Shown piece after piece: positions 19,850 to 29,860 of a DNA stretch of 64,000 bases; position 1 is the first letter of the stretch, and the number at the start of each line of letters is the position of its first letter. The translations under genes were made by a program, and so were the position numbers. The notes under the pieces were generated by a model. The model was not told the DNA's origin, searched no databases, and saw nothing but the letters and a program-made list of their open reading frames with translations. This DNA comes from Caldilineaceae bacterium (GTDB lineage Bacteria > Chloroflexota > Anaerolineae > Caldilineales > Caldilineaceae), in assembly GCA_020846635.1 (NCBI GenBank), contig JADLDO010000027.1:142693-206692 (forward strand), given 5' to 3'.

Positions 19850-20248
19850 TCAACTACTACTGCGCGCTACCAACAGGATTCCTCCACAGATGACCAGCGC
19901 ACCCAACCAGCGCAACGCCGGCACATGCTCGCCTAATAAGAACTGTGAGGAAAAGATCACAAGCACATAATTGAGCGCAAGAAATGGATAGGCAACACTT
20001 AGGTTGACGCGTGAGAGCACAGCAATCCATGCCAGCGCGCCAATGCCATAAAGCACCAGCCCCAACAGCACAAGCGGCGACCGGATAATAATGTTGAGCA
20101 GGGGCAGCAGCCCGGTCGCCGCGGCTTCCGTTCCAGGTTGGCTTACCCCAATTTTAATCACGGTCTGCCCGGCGACACTTGTAATAATCGAAAGCAGGAT
20201 CAACCACCAATATTGCATCATCTGTACACGCATACCATTGCTTTCCAA
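19850..20248 (-). CDS. small EamA/SMR-type four-helix transporter
   Basis: 132 residues with four hydrophobic helices, the size of SMR/EmrE and ArnE/F-like flippase subunits. It starts MESNGMRVQMMQYWW; ATG at MRVQ or MMQ is also possible. The C-terminal LGEHVPALRWLGALVICGGILLV is the usual last segment of the DMT superfamily. The substrate is unknown. It most likely works as a dimer, though no partner gene is adjacent. Confidence 0.75.
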   Translation of the reverse strand: MESNGMRVQMMQYWWLILLSIITSVAGQTVIKIGVSQPGTEAAATGLLPLLNIIIRSPLVLLGLVLYGIGALAWIAVLSRVNLSVAYPFLALNYVLVIFSSQFLLGEHVPALRWLGALVICGGILLVARSSS

Positions 20249-20802
20249 CTTTGCGCCTTGCTAGAACGACGCACGCATCCACGGTCTTGCAGCAAAGCAG
20301 GGCCGTTCTGTAGCTTCATCTACAGCCTCATGTGTGCATACCGGCTGCACATCTGCGCCAGTATAACATAGATGATGCTACCCCCCGTTCAGCCACTTCT
20401 CAGCAAATCATTTAATGTATGATTCAAGCCATCCGGCTCTTCTAAGCTAATCTCTTGCCATGTAGCCAGCGATCGTCAAAATAAAAGTCAATCAGCGCAA
20501 GGCAATCAGGTATACGACAAGATATAGTCACTATGGTATACTGGCCCGGATTGATTCGATGAGCCTGGTGGCCGGGGAGCTATACGTGCAGCCGCACCCC
20601 CTACTTCCCCATCTCCTTTGATTTTCCTCGGATTGATAGAAATTCATCAAAATAAACAAGTCCGGTTGTAACGAGGCTATCCCCATGCTCGCGCAGCCGG
20701 ATAGAAGTAGCTGACCGCTCACATGGGCGATCAGTCGTGTACCTTTATGCCGTTGCCAAAATCCGGCAACTCTCACCTTGATGGAAGGACAAACCCGATA
20801 GT
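20249..20802. other. intergenic region, nothing convincing
   Basis: 554 bases between the small transporter and the desaturase, probably holding their divergent promoters. No coding frame with a ribosome site, RNA gene or strong hairpin was found. Confidence 0.5.
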
Positions 20803-21852
20803 ATGAGTGGAACCACAGCAGCAGGGTCAGCCGCGTATGACGGATGGCGCAAAATCGTTGCCGAGTATCAGAAGCCGGATCTGCGCGCTGCAATTTGGCA
20901 GGTAGCAAACTCCTTTGGGGGATTTTTTATCAGCTTGGTACTCATGTACTTTAGCCTGAAAGTGGGCTACTGGCTGACGCTTCTGTTAGCTTTTCCAACA
21001 GCGGGCTTCCTGGTCCGCATGTTCATCATCCAACACGACTGTGGACATGGCTCGTTCTTCAAGTCCCGTCGCGCCAATGATACAGTAGGGACCATCAGCG
21101 GATTCTTTGCCCTGATCCCTTATAGATTCTGGCGCAGGTCCCACGCTGTCCACCACGCGCACCATGCTGAACTGGAAGAGCGCGGCGTCGGCGATGTCTG
21201 GACAATGACCGTAGATGAGTATTGGGCCGCAGGCTGGTGGAAACGTGTTGCCTACCGCATTTTTCGCAACCCTTTCTTTCTCTTTGGCATTGCCCCGACC
21301 ATCAACTTTGTCATCCTCACCCGTCTGCCGCTTGGCGGCGATGCCTCCTGGCACAATGGCGAAAAGGCGTCCATTTGGTGGACAAATCTCGCCATTGCCA
21401 GTTGGGTCGTGATCTTTGGTCTGCTGATCGGCTTTGACACGGTAGCGATGATCTATCTCCCCGTAATTATTATTGCAGGGAGTGTGGGCACTTGGCTTTT
21501 CTACGTCCAACACCAATTTGAGCGCACCTATTGGGAACATAGCCCCCAGTGGGATTACACCCTGGCAGCGATGCATGGCAGTTCCTATTACGAGCTCCCG
21601 CGCGTCCTGCAATGGTTCACGGGGAACATTGGCTTTCACCACATCCACCATCTCAGCCCGCGTATTCCCAATTACAACCTGCAAAAATGTCACGAACAAA
21701 ACCCAATCTTACAGCGGGTAGTCCGTTTGACCATTGGCAGCAGCCTAAAAACAGTCTGGTTGGTCTTGTGGGATGAAGAACGCCGGCGCCTTGTCACCTT
21801 CAGCGAGGCATTGCAAGCTAAACGCAGCGCGGCGAGCGTGTCCACGCTATAA
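20803..21852 (+). CDS. membrane fatty acid desaturase
   Basis: 349 residues. The three histidine boxes of the acyl-lipid/acyl-CoA desaturase family are present: HDCGH (78-82), HAVHHAHH (114-121) and HHIHH (279-283), which hold the diiron centre. Hydrophobic helices lie at about 38-72, 93-110, 160-175 and 195-235. The enzyme inserts a double bond in fatty acyl chains in the membrane and needs a ferredoxin or similar electron donor, none of which is adjacent. The context suggests a monocistronic, perhaps temperature-controlled gene. Confidence 0.93.
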   Translation: MSGTTAAGSAAYDGWRKIVAEYQKPDLRAAIWQVANSFGGFFISLVLMYFSLKVGYWLTLLLAFPTAGFLVRMFIIQHDCGHGSFFKSRRANDTVGTISGFFALIPYRFWRRSHAVHHAHHAELEERGVGDVWTMTVDEYWAAGWWKRVAYRIFRNPFFLFGIAPTINFVILTRLPLGGDASWHNGEKASIWWTNLAIASWVVIFGLLIGFDTVAMIYLPVIIIAGSVGTWLFYVQHQFERTYWEHSPQWDYTLAAMHGSSYYELPRVLQWFTGNIGFHHIHHLSPRIPNYNLQKCHEQNPILQRVVRLTIGSSLKTVWLVLWDEERRRLVTFSEALQAKRSAASVSTL

Positions 21853-22013
21853 TACGGGCTACTGTTTCGCGATAGAGCATTCGTTATATAGCAAGCAGTA
21901 TGGCAAGCAAATAGTTGGTTAAAGAGAGTAGCTATGGTAGTCTGAATCACTCGCGGATTCTGAAAAACTGGAAGAAGCCGCATTCCAGCCTTGACCAGGC
22001 ACACAGGAGACAT

Positions 22014-22418
22014 ATGGAAATCAAGGTTTACGTGGGTGGGTTATCGTACGACACGACAGAAGAGGGCTTACGCGACCTCTTCACACAGGCGGGTACAGTG
22101 AAGTCCGTTCATATTGCTACAGATCGGGATACTGGTCGTTCGCGGGGCTTTGCCTTTGTCGAAATGAGTACCCAGGGAGAGATGGACAAGGCCATTCATA
22201 TGTTTAATGGCAAAGTGTTGGATGGTCGTACGCTCACCGTAAACCAGGCGAAACCGCGTGAAGAGCGAGGCGGTAGTCGTGGTGGTAGCGGCTACGGCGG
22301 CGGCGGAGGTCGAGGAGGCTACGGCGGTGGTGGCGGTGGCGGCGGTAGCTGGGGAAACAATCGTGGCGGCGGCGACAGACGAGGTGGCTCTGGTGGCGGC
22401 GGTCGTCGCCCCTACTAA
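22014..22418 (+). CDS. RRM RNA-binding protein with glycine-rich tail
   Basis: 134 residues from ATG 22014, preceded by CAGGAGA. Residues 1-78 are a single RRM: RNP2 is KVYVGGLSYD and RNP1 is RGFAFVEM. The tail (about 80-134) is Gly/Arg/Ser/Tyr-rich with RGG-like motifs, as in the cold-induced RNA-binding proteins of cyanobacteria. It probably binds mRNA at low temperature, which fits the neighbouring desaturase; this is inference. Confidence 0.92.
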   Translation: MEIKVYVGGLSYDTTEEGLRDLFTQAGTVKSVHIATDRDTGRSRGFAFVEMSTQGEMDKAIHMFNGKVLDGRTLTVNQAKPREERGGSRGGSGYGGGGGRGGYGGGGGGGGSWGNNRGGGDRRGGSGGGGRRPY

Positions 22419-22478
22419 CAACCCTTAGAATCGCATACGTCTAGACCTATTTTGCCCTATTTGCGATGGCACGATAGC

Positions 22479-22507
22479 AAGGACAGGGCTTCGGCTCTGT
22501 CCTTTTT
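22479..22507 (+). terminator. terminator after RRM gene
   Basis: AAGGACAGGGC pairs with GCTCTGTCCTT around a four-base loop, and TTTTTGTTTTC follows. Confidence 0.85.
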
Positions 22508-22537
22508 GTTTTCCGGCTTTGCTGTTTTCCGGTCTTG

Positions 22538-22831
22538 TTAAAGCAACCACTCCTGACACCGCTCCTCTATCCGATCCAGTGCCTCATTAACCGTTCTTCC
22601 GTGGGCGAATCGCGCAGAATAATGTTTGTCTTGCGTAATGCCCATTGTTGTCAACCAACGTCGAGAGGCTGGATTGCGGGTCACCGTCAGCGTGCCCAGT
22701 TCAATGTCGCATCCACTGATACGAAAGTTGATGCGGACAAATACTACGTCTGGCGCTGTGCCTGCGGCTCGTGCCGACGCAAACAACTCATCCAGCGTCA
22801 TCTCCGGTAATTTGCGCTCTTCGATCGTCAT
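22538..22831 (-). CDS. hypothetical protein, 97 residues
   Basis: Soluble, mixed alpha/beta by appearance, beginning MTIEERKLPEMTLDELF. It lies between two terminators. No family recognised. Its composition and codon use match the neighbours, which supports a real gene, though a strong ribosome site is lacking. Confidence 0.5.
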   Translation of the reverse strand: MTIEERKLPEMTLDELFASARAAGTAPDVVFVRINFRISGCDIELGTLTVTRNPASRRWLTTMGITQDKHYSARFAHGRTVNEALDRIEERCQEWLL

Positions 22832-22994
22832 ACGGCCATTCTCTCCCTCGCCTGCACAGGTTTTCGTACAGGCTTGCTACGAACCTTCTGCGAACTTCAT
22901 ATCGTGCTTATTCTACTTGACGATAATGTAACGCGCAACGATACGTTCGAAATGTTCGTAGGAGTCTTACCACCAAGCAAGTGCCTAAAAGACC

Positions 22995-23777
22995 TTAATT
23001 GAAGTAGAAAGCGTACATCACCACAAATGAACCGAGCAGGAGAGAAACCCCTAGCCCGATGGCTAACCACCATATCCTTCTAGAGAGACGCTGATTTTTC
23101 TGGTTTTGCTGTTGAAGCTGTTGGGCATACTGCTTGACATGGGCGGCGAGTATGCGCACGCTGTACGCTTGCCCTCGTGACAACTCGCGTTCCTCTCGGA
23201 TCAACTCTGCCAATTTCCTGCTTTCGCGAGTAATCCGCAAAGCCTCAACTAAATACTCCTGCTCAACAGTCGATAGATAGTGTCCTTGACTGATTGAGTA
23301 AACCTGTTCTTCCTGCGGCAAATCAGGATAAGGCAGCACTTCCCCCTTCATGAGATGATCCACAAGAAGTTCTTGCCCTGTTGTCGCAGAATAGGCCTGC
23401 CCCTCCGTATCAAGCATCTCGGCAACTTCTGCTGCTTCCGGTGTCTCCTCCTTTGTGTGCAGATAGCCGGCCAGCAGCATCTCAAATATATTGATCGACG
23501 CGAGTTCTTCCGCTAGCTCGTCGAAGGCCAGTTGCGGATCATCCTTTTTGTCGCTTGTTGGGGTGATGCTTACATTCTTTGCGGGTGCGTGTGAACGCTC
23601 ATGGAGAGTCTTATGGAGCATACCCAGCTTTACGGCGACTCGCTTATATTCAAAGCCCTGGATACTAAGCTTAGAAACGCGCGCTTCAAATGGAATAAGC
23701 TGGTATTTATTATCACCATCGGGGATAAACTGCGGCTGAAGTTCCTTTTCGTTGCGTTCTTGCTGTTCATCCCGCAT
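22995..23777 (-). CDS. hypothetical tail-anchored membrane protein
   Basis: 260 residues from ATG 23777, with GGAAGG eight bases upstream; a longer frame reaches 23837. The first 210 residues are charged and probably helical, with a Gln-rich coiled-coil-like segment (about 205-225, KQYAQQLQQQNQKNQRL). The only membrane helix is at the extreme C-terminus (about 233-258), so the bulk should face the cytoplasm. No domain recognised. Confidence 0.6.
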   Translation of the reverse strand: MRDEQQERNEKELQPQFIPDGDNKYQLIPFEARVSKLSIQGFEYKRVAVKLGMLHKTLHERSHAPAKNVSITPTSDKKDDPQLAFDELAEELASINIFEMLLAGYLHTKEETPEAAEVAEMLDTEGQAYSATTGQELLVDHLMKGEVLPYPDLPQEEQVYSISQGHYLSTVEQEYLVEALRITRESRKLAELIREERELSRGQAYSVRILAAHVKQYAQQLQQQNQKNQRLSRRIWWLAIGLGVSLLLGSFVVMYAFYFN

Positions 23778-24157
23778 AACGACGCCCTTCCGTAGATGAA
23801 CTTTAAGACCTGTCGTGCCGCGCTGCGCCATTTGCAAGCGGTCACTAAGGCCAGTCAGACCCTTTTACGAGGTAACAAACATGACGTAACACGATAGAAG
23901 CAGGCTAGTCAACCAGGTCGAGGGAGGCAAGCAACTTGGATCTTTCAGAAGATTCGGAGCCAGAAGCACTGTTCCGCCAGGAGCAGATACGACACAAGTT
24001 TTCGCGTGTTGGGGGAGGCAAAAAGGGGTACGAAAACGCATTATAGAATATCTTGTGCAAAGTGGAAAGTACCCAAAAAAATTCTTGCAGCACTTCGCAC
24101 TTGGAGAGGGGGTTCTGATCACGTCCGAAACCGTAGCCCCTGCTGCTCTCGCATAAA
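23778..24157. other. intergenic region, no gene seen
   Basis: About 380 bases between the tail-anchored protein and the tRNA-Lys terminator. Frames here are short and lack support. Confidence 0.5.
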
Positions 24158-24191
24158 AATACCCGTCCTACTCAGCAGTAGAACGGGTATT
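24158..24191 (-). terminator. terminator of tRNA-Lys
   Basis: AATACCCGT (24158-24166) pairs with 24183-24191 and an inner CTACT/AGTAG pair extends the stem. TTTTTA follows on the minus strand, 36 bases beyond the tRNA 3' end. Confidence 0.8.
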
Positions 24192-24225
24192 CACAACAGC
24201 TTTACAGGTATAAAGAGGCAACAGA

Positions 24226-24288
<63 letters not shown>

Positions 24289-24298
<10 letters not shown>

Positions 24299-25857
24299 GC
24301 ATGTACAGGATAGTATAGCTTCTTAGGTGGGTTTTCTGCAAGACTCAGAGGTGGTCGTGTCGCAAGCGTCTTTTGATGAGGCATGACCATGACCACAATA
24401 GGCGCAGCCTGCTGCTCTGGAAGGAGATCAGCCGAGTAGCCCGCAGCCAACGCCACGGCCCCCCGTGGCAGTGGATCAACGAGTTGAAAATGCCACTGCC
24501 CCTCTGGATCGGCACGCACGCGCGCCACAACCTGGCGGTTCACCAGAATTGCCACATCCATCGCCGGAGGCGCAACACCTACCAGCAGCGGGCGAGAATT
24601 TGTCAGTACCTCACCTGCTCGCGGTGAAACCAGCAGAGGCCGTTCGGGAAGCCCAATCAGCCCAGGTCGTTGCAGTTGGTGATCGGTACGCACCCGTTCG
24701 CCAAAGTTAGAGCGCACTTCCACACTCACATCCTCATCAAAGCCGAGCATATTCTCCAAATAGAGCATCCAATGACCATCCAGCGCGGCATTGGCGGCGC
24801 GTACAGGATGCCCTTCCAGCCACGCAGCGATGCTGGCATGAGGGGTCGCCGTACCATTGACCACCAGGCTGGTGCGCCGCCGGTCGCCAAAAGCCAGGCC
24901 CGAAATGGTCAGCGGCAGCGAAGGCGCAGGCAACGTCAAGGGCAAAGAGGATTGAGCAGGCTCCTCTACCACAAAGATCACGGGCGCAGATTCGGCCAAC
25001 ACATCCCCTTGCGGATTCAACGCCGTAACACGCGCCGTATAGATGCCGGGGGTCAACGCCTGCTCTGGAACAATGCGCCAGTCGTCCTGCGTCGTCACCA
25101 AGCTTTCTGCCACAAAGCTATTATTCAAATGAAGCCGCACCACCACGCCCGGCAGCCCCGTACCCGTAAACTCCACCACACCAGGGGTCAAGCGCATACC
25201 CAAAGCAGGAGAGCGAATGATGGGTGTCGCCAGCGCAAGCGGCCCCTGCTCACCCAAAGCCAGCACTGTAACGACAACCGGCGCGCTCACCGCGGTCAGT
25301 TCGCCTTGCGGCCCCAATTCGTGCAGCGTGATCACATGCTGCCCTGTCACCAATGGTTCCGCCAGTGCCACTTGCCAAAGACCATCCGCGCTCGTCGTCG
25401 CCAGGCCCAGCACCTTTTCCTCGGTGCTGCCGGGCGAAAGATCTGCCCTGTTCGTGCGCGCCATTACCTGGTCAAAGACTTTGACGCTGCTGCCTGCTGC
25501 CGCTGTGCCAAAGAGTACGTTTAACGTGCTCGGTGGAACAACCGCATTCGGCCCCAAACTTGCCAGCGTCAACGGCAAGCGCAGCGTATCCGCCGGGCGT
25601 GTAGGGCCGGGTACCAAGAGTGTCCTAGACCCATTCCCCCGAGTCGATTGGGATTCGCTCGGCACAGCCGTTGGTGCAGCGGCCTCGGCATTCGCAGGCA
25701 GCAAGGTTTCCGAGGGGAGTACAACCGATTCTGTGCTAGGAGGTGCAGCGACCGAGGCAAGCGCCAAGCCAACAAACAACGCCAAAATGACGCCGATCTT
25801 CCAACGATCCAGCGCCCAATCCAAATAAGGTGCTTTGGCGGGTGTCTCAGAGTACAT
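24289..25857 (-). CDS. membrane-anchored protein with Ig-like repeats
   Basis: 522 residues. The start ATG 25857 follows GGAGAG. One membrane helix (about 20-38) anchors it, followed by a Pro/Ser/Ala-rich linker and four or five beta-rich modules of about 90 residues in which the pattern AG..V.V..N...V....A...G.W...L recurs (for example near 115-190, 210-290, 320-390 and 410-490). These resemble bacterial Ig-like surface domains. The stop codon TAG (24289-24291) lies inside the tRNA-Lys gene. Function unknown, probably cell-envelope. Confidence 0.75.
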
Positions 25858-25889
25858 AGCCGCCGGATTCTCTCCTTGTAGAATTTGCG

Positions 25890-27116
25890 CTACTCGTCGC
25901 GGTGCTTTTCATCAGCAAGATCAGCCGCCCGCGTCACCCATTGTGCAAAATCCGGCTGATCGCCCGCCACGGCAATCGGGAACAATGCCTCCAAATCGGC
26001 GATTGGGGTAGAAGCAAGCTGCTCATAGGTGCAGATTCCTGCGCGATAGAGAGCCGCCGCGCTCACCGGCCCAATCCCCAAAATCTTGGTCATCTCATCC
26101 GGTGGGGGGCCGCTGTAGACGGCATCAGTGCGATCGTGCTTCTCGATCAATTTCTGCGCCTGCACCAGCCACTCATCCACGTTCGAGCTAGGATAGGCAC
26201 TGGTGGCGCGGCGCAAGGTTTCAATGTCCCCCTCGGCGATCTGCTTCCACGTATAAATACCGGCACGATAGAGCCGCTGCTTGTAGACATCGCCAATGCC
26301 CTTGATCTTGGAGAGATCATCGGGATATTCCTGAGAGCGACAGGTGAGTTCAGGATTACCGGCCCAACGCCGCCGGGCCGCGGTCATCTCGGATGGTTCT
26401 GCGGTTGTAGGCGATTGTCCCGCCGGGGGGCTTGCGGGCTGCGGTGTGGGCGTGACCAGCGTGCTTTCCCGTGATTGCGGAGGGCGAACCGGCTCCGGCG
26501 CAGAGGGTTCAACCTGCGGTGCTTCGGCCTCTGGGCGCGCTGCCTGGGCGCGGAGTTCGGGATTACTATTACGTCGCAGCGCGGCCAAAACCTCCTGGCG
26601 CGAGCGCGGGCTATCCCCACGCCGAGCGCGCAAGGCATCCGCTGGACTCTGTTCACTGCGCGGCGTAATCACCGGATCTGCCGGTGATGCGGCTGTGGAT
26701 GTAGGAGTAGAAACGGAGGGGCCGGCAGCAGGGGTGCTTGATCGGGCAGGTACGGGGGCAGATCGCCTGTCCCGCCCGCTCACAGAACTCTCGCCATCTG
26801 CCGCATATTCTTCAGTCTCTAAAAAGACGCCGGGGCTGCGATAGGCGGGCTCATTCCATGCGCTCGTCAAGAGGGCGCTTTTGAGCGGGGCGCCGGTTGG
26901 CGGCGTGCTGGCCGCTGCGCTTGCCGGTATAGAGAGGGTAGGTGTTGCGCTATCGGGGGTGGCTTCTAACTCAAGTATCTTTGCTTCCAACTCGCGGATG
27001 CGCCGGTCGGTCAGTTTGAGGCGCTCCTTGCGGAAATAGAACCATTCCCATAGAGTCGATGTGGCAAAGCCGAGCAGAAAACCAGCCAAGACAAACCAAA
27101 GCAGATTCGTCGCCAT
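25890..27116 (-). CDS. membrane-anchored helix-hairpin-helix protein
   Basis: 408 residues from ATG 27116 (MATNLLWFVLAGFLLGF). An N-terminal membrane helix (about 4-22) is followed by a coiled-coil-like segment (RLTDRRIRELEAKILELEA-type), a long Pro/Ser/Ala disordered linker (about 60-270) and two HhH/DUF4332-like modules: DLSKIKGIGDVYKQRLYRAG and MTKILGIGPVSAAALYRAG. Such modules bind DNA non-specifically. Their tethering to the membrane is unusual. It starts 32 bases upstream of the Ig-protein gene and shares its strand. Confidence 0.7.
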   Translation of the reverse strand: MATNLLWFVLAGFLLGFATSTLWEWFYFRKERLKLTDRRIRELEAKILELEATPDSATPTLSIPASAAASTPPTGAPLKSALLTSAWNEPAYRSPGVFLETEEYAADGESSVSGRDRRSAPVPARSSTPAAGPSVSTPTSTAASPADPVITPRSEQSPADALRARRGDSPRSRQEVLAALRRNSNPELRAQAARPEAEAPQVEPSAPEPVRPPQSRESTLVTPTPQPASPPAGQSPTTAEPSEMTAARRRWAGNPELTCRSQEYPDDLSKIKGIGDVYKQRLYRAGIYTWKQIAEGDIETLRRATSAYPSSNVDEWLVQAQKLIEKHDRTDAVYSGPPPDEMTKILGIGPVSAAALYRAGICTYEQLASTPIADLEALFPIAVAGDQPDFAQWVTRAADLADEKHRDE

Positions 27117-27225
27117 GCCGCAGAAAGCCTCCGGTCTGTAGGCAGGTGTGGTGGTTCGCGACTGATAAATAGGTATGGGTTTCTTGTTATGGTAACAGCC
27201 CTGGCGCAATCATACACCGACCCCA

Positions 27226-28047
27226 CTACCCTGTCAACGCGCCCCCAACGTGCCGAACACTCTTTCTCAAGAGACGACGCTGGCGTGCCGCTTCAAAAAG
27301 AATCACCGATCCGGCAACGGCTGCATTCAGCGATTCTGTCTCGCCCTGCATCGGGATCGTAATGGCAACGGCTTGCCGCCGCACCCACGCGCTGGCGCCG
27401 CTCGCTTCGCCCCCCACCACCAACGTCGCCGCCACCGACCAATCCACCTCATCATAGCTCACTACGCCCGCGGCCTCAGCCAGATAGAGCGGCTGGTGAA
27501 TGTCCACCCAAGCCAACACCTCATCCCACTGCTCACAGATGCGGATAGGCGTGCGAAAATGGGCGCCCATCCCTGCGCGCAACACCTTCTCATTAAAGGG
27601 ATCCACCGTTTCCGGCCCAAAGACAACGAGGTCAACCCCGGCAGCCGCAGCACTGCGTAACAATGTTCCTGCATTGCCAGGATCGCGCACCTGATCCAAC
27701 AGCAGCGTCAAGGTGCGTGGTGATGGCACATGCAGGCGCGGCAAACCGGCCACGGCAGCAATGCCCTGCGGTGTCACAGTCTCGCTCAACGTGGCAAAAA
27801 CGCTCATGCTACAGGGTACTAGCTCGATTCCCGCCGCAGCCAACAGGTCGAGTAATTCAGCAAGCGCACTCTCGGCCTCTAGCACTTCGGGCGCATAGAA
27901 GACATGGCGCAGCGCGGCCCCCGTCTGCCACGCGTCACGCACCAAGCGCACGCCCTCGATCAACATCTGTCCCTGAGCATAGCGCTCACGGCGGCGCTGG
28001 AGCTTGCGCGCTTCTTTGATTCGATTGTTGCTTGGACTCGTGATCAT
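27226..28047 (-). CDS. SpoU-family RNA 2'-O-methyltransferase
   Basis: 273 residues from ATG 28047 (MITSPSNNRIKEARKL). The N-terminal substrate-binding domain (1-100) precedes a SPOUT knot with LLLDQVRDPGNAGTLLRSA (motif 1), VVFGPETVDPFNEKVLRAGMGAHF (motif 2) and VGGEASGAS with TIPMQGETESLNAAVAGSVILFE (motif 3). Such enzymes methylate rRNA or tRNA ribose using AdoMet. It resembles the TsnR/RlmB group; the target base cannot be assigned. Confidence 0.9.
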   Translation of the reverse strand: MITSPSNNRIKEARKLQRRRERYAQGQMLIEGVRLVRDAWQTGAALRHVFYAPEVLEAESALAELLDLLAAAGIELVPCSMSVFATLSETVTPQGIAAVAGLPRLHVPSPRTLTLLLDQVRDPGNAGTLLRSAAAAGVDLVVFGPETVDPFNEKVLRAGMGAHFRTPIRICEQWDEVLAWVDIHQPLYLAEAAGVVSYDEVDWSVAATLVVGGEASGASAWVRRQAVAITIPMQGETESLNAAVAGSVILFEAARQRRLLRKSVRHVGGALTG

Positions 28048-28094
28048 CGCGCGTGCCAACCCACCCTCAATTAACAAATAGACGAACAAAAAGA

Positions 28095-28127
28095 AAAGCG
28101 GCAGGAGCCGGAAGCCCCTGCCGCTTT
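28095..28127 (-). terminator. terminator of the ribosomal protein operon
   Basis: AAAGCGGCAGG pairs with CCTGCCGCTTT (28117-28127) and TTCTTTTTG follows on the minus strand. It stands between rplT and the methyltransferase gene. Confidence 0.9.
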
Positions 28128-28206
28128 GTTGCCAGTAGATGAACGATTAGGTCATGCGATGTGCGCAATGCGGGCATTGATCTGCGCCGCCCATTGCGCC
28201 GCGTAC

Positions 28207-28563
28207 TTATGACAACTGTGCCTTAGCGACCTCTGCCAGTTTGCCAAATGCTGTGATATCACGCACAGCAATGTCGGCTAGCACCTTGCGGTCCACTTGG
28301 ACATTCGCCAGCCTCAGCCCGTGGACGAGGCGGCTGTAGCTCAACCCGCTAAGGCGCGCGGCGGCGTTGATGCGTGTAATCCACAAACGGCGGAAATCGC
28401 GCTTGCGGTTGCGGCGGTCGCGGAACGCATAGAACAGAGACTTGAGCATTGCTTCATTGGCTCGGCGAAACAGCAAGTGCTTAGAGCCATATTGGCCTTT
28501 GGTGAACTTCAGCACCTTCTTGTGACGATTACGAGCGTATACCCTCGGTCGAGACCTCGGCAT
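28207..28563 (-). CDS. rplT: 50S ribosomal protein L20
   Basis: 118 residues, standard length, beginning [22 protein letters not shown] lies before the [15 protein letters not shown] is the conserved core that contacts 23S rRNA. L20 is required for early 50S assembly and autoregulates this operon in other bacteria. Last gene of the thrS-infC-rpmI-rplT unit. Confidence 0.98.
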   Translation of the reverse strand: MPRSRPRVYARNRHKKVLKFTKGQYGSKHLLFRRANEAMLKSLFYAFRDRRNRKRDFRRLWITRINAAARLSGLSYSRLVHGLRLANVQVDRKVLADIAVRDITAFGKLAEVAKAQLS

Positions 28564-28672
28564 GATTCATTCTCCTTCCGTGAGGGCGGAAGCTGCAAAA
28601 TGCACTTCGCTTTGGGAGCCTGTCACGTACTAGTAAACCGATTTGCGAAAATTTAACTGGGCAGGGTGCTTA

Positions 28673-28879
28673 TTAAGTCGCAGCCTTGCCCGCCAACACC
28701 TGAACCTTCTTGACAATGCTCTTCACCGAAGAAGGTACGGCATGGCGGAAATCACTATTCAAACTTGATTTTTTGTTGCGGCGAAGATGGCTGCGACCAG
28801 GCTTCATCCGCATCACTTTCCCATTTTTGGTCAGGCGGAAGCGTTTCGCCGTTCCTTTGTGGGTCTTTAGCTTAGGCAT
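28673..28879 (-). CDS. rpmI: 50S ribosomal protein L35
   Basis: 68 residues. AGGAGG stands five bases before ATG 28879 (MPKLKTHKGTAKRF); an adjacent ATG would add one Met. The basic, Arg/Lys-rich sequence matches the family throughout. It lies 109 bases before rplT. Confidence 0.98.
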   Translation of the reverse strand: MPKLKTHKGTAKRFRLTKNGKVMRMKPGRSHLRRNKKSSLNSDFRHAVPSSVKSIVKKVQVLAGKAAT

Positions 28880-28980
28880 CATAGCCTCCTGTTCTAGCAA
28901 ATACCGTTCCGACGAGCTACATACAATACAACGGGCTTCGTTCACTACAGGCTACAGTCACTACTGGCAAACATACAAAA

Positions 28981-28996
28981 ACGGGCAAATGCCCGT
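28981..28996 (-). terminator. attenuator-like hairpin between infC and rpmI
   Basis: ACGGGC and GCCCGT close a four-base loop and TTTTTGT follows on the minus strand. An intrinsic terminator inside the operon suggests partial or regulated read-through into rpmI-rplT. Confidence 0.65.
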
Positions 28997-29100
28997 TCAT
29001 TGTAACTTGTGGATTCGACCGCTCCATCCCACAGGCACAACCAACGTCCGGCAAACAGAACTTTCCGACGTTCATTTGCCAGGGAGAGCGCGCACGCCGC

Positions 29101-29622
29101 CTATTCGATCGGGGCCAACAACATCACCATACTGCGCCCATCCAAAATCGGCCTAGACTCAATGGTGACCACGTCGGACACATCATTGGCTACCCGGTCG
29201 AGGAGTTCTTGGGCCACCTCTGGGTGATAAATTTCCCGTCCGCGGAAACGAATCCGTACGCGGACCTTCGCTCCCTCTTTGGCGAACTTACGAATCTTGG
29301 TCAAGACGACTTGGATGTCGTGTTCGTCCGTCTTGGGCCGCAACCGGACTTCCTTTACCTCAATCTGCTTCTGCGCCTTGCGCGATTCTCGCTCGCGCTT
29401 TTGTTTCTCATAGAGATACTTGCCATAATCCATCAGCCTACAGACTGGTGGCTCGGCATTAGGCGCAACTTCGACCAGATCAAGTTCTTGCTCCTCTGCG
29501 ATGGCAAGTGCATCGCGCGTGAGCATGATTCCTAGCTGCTGGCCGTCAGCACCGATCAAACGGACTTCTCGCGCCCGTATGGCTCGGTTGACACGTGTGC
29601 TGTCTTGAACAGACGTCTTCAA
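29101..29622 (-). CDS. infC: translation initiation factor IF-3
   Basis: 173 residues. The start is most likely TTG at 29622, with GGAG nine bases upstream; no ATG occurs in frame until residue 33, which would remove the conserved RAIRAREVRLIGADGQQLG. Rare infC start codons let IF-3 repress its own translation in other bacteria. The N-domain, basic linker (YLYEKQKRERESRKAQK) and C-domain are complete. Confidence 0.97.
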   Translation of the reverse strand: MKTSVQDSTRVNRAIRAREVRLIGADGQQLGIMLTRDALAIAEEQELDLVEVAPNAEPPVCRLMDYGKYLYEKQKRERESRKAQKQIEVKEVRLRPKTDEHDIQVVLTKIRKFAKEGAKVRVRIRFRGREIYHPEVAQELLDRVANDVSDVVTIESRPILDGRSMVMLLAPIE

Positions 29623-29860
29623 ACTATCTTTCTCCGCTTTATGCTAATCTCCTTGACGTGAGGCTGTGTACGACTGCTGCATCACACCGTCGCATCACAT
29701 GGCCCCAATAACAACGGCGTCTCCACCAGAACCAACCTGCCCTGTCCAATCCAATGCCAGACGCGACAGATCGCGGACGACGCCAATACCTTATAGTATA
29801 GCACCATGCCCAGTGTGCGTCAAATCCACTTCAAACTCCCAAGAGATATAGCCCTACCTC

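Noticed and set aside
22260..22418. Glycine-rich region as a possible tandem repeat or CRISPR-like array
   Set aside because: It codes in frame for the Gly/Arg tail of the RRM protein; no regular repeat-spacer unit exists.
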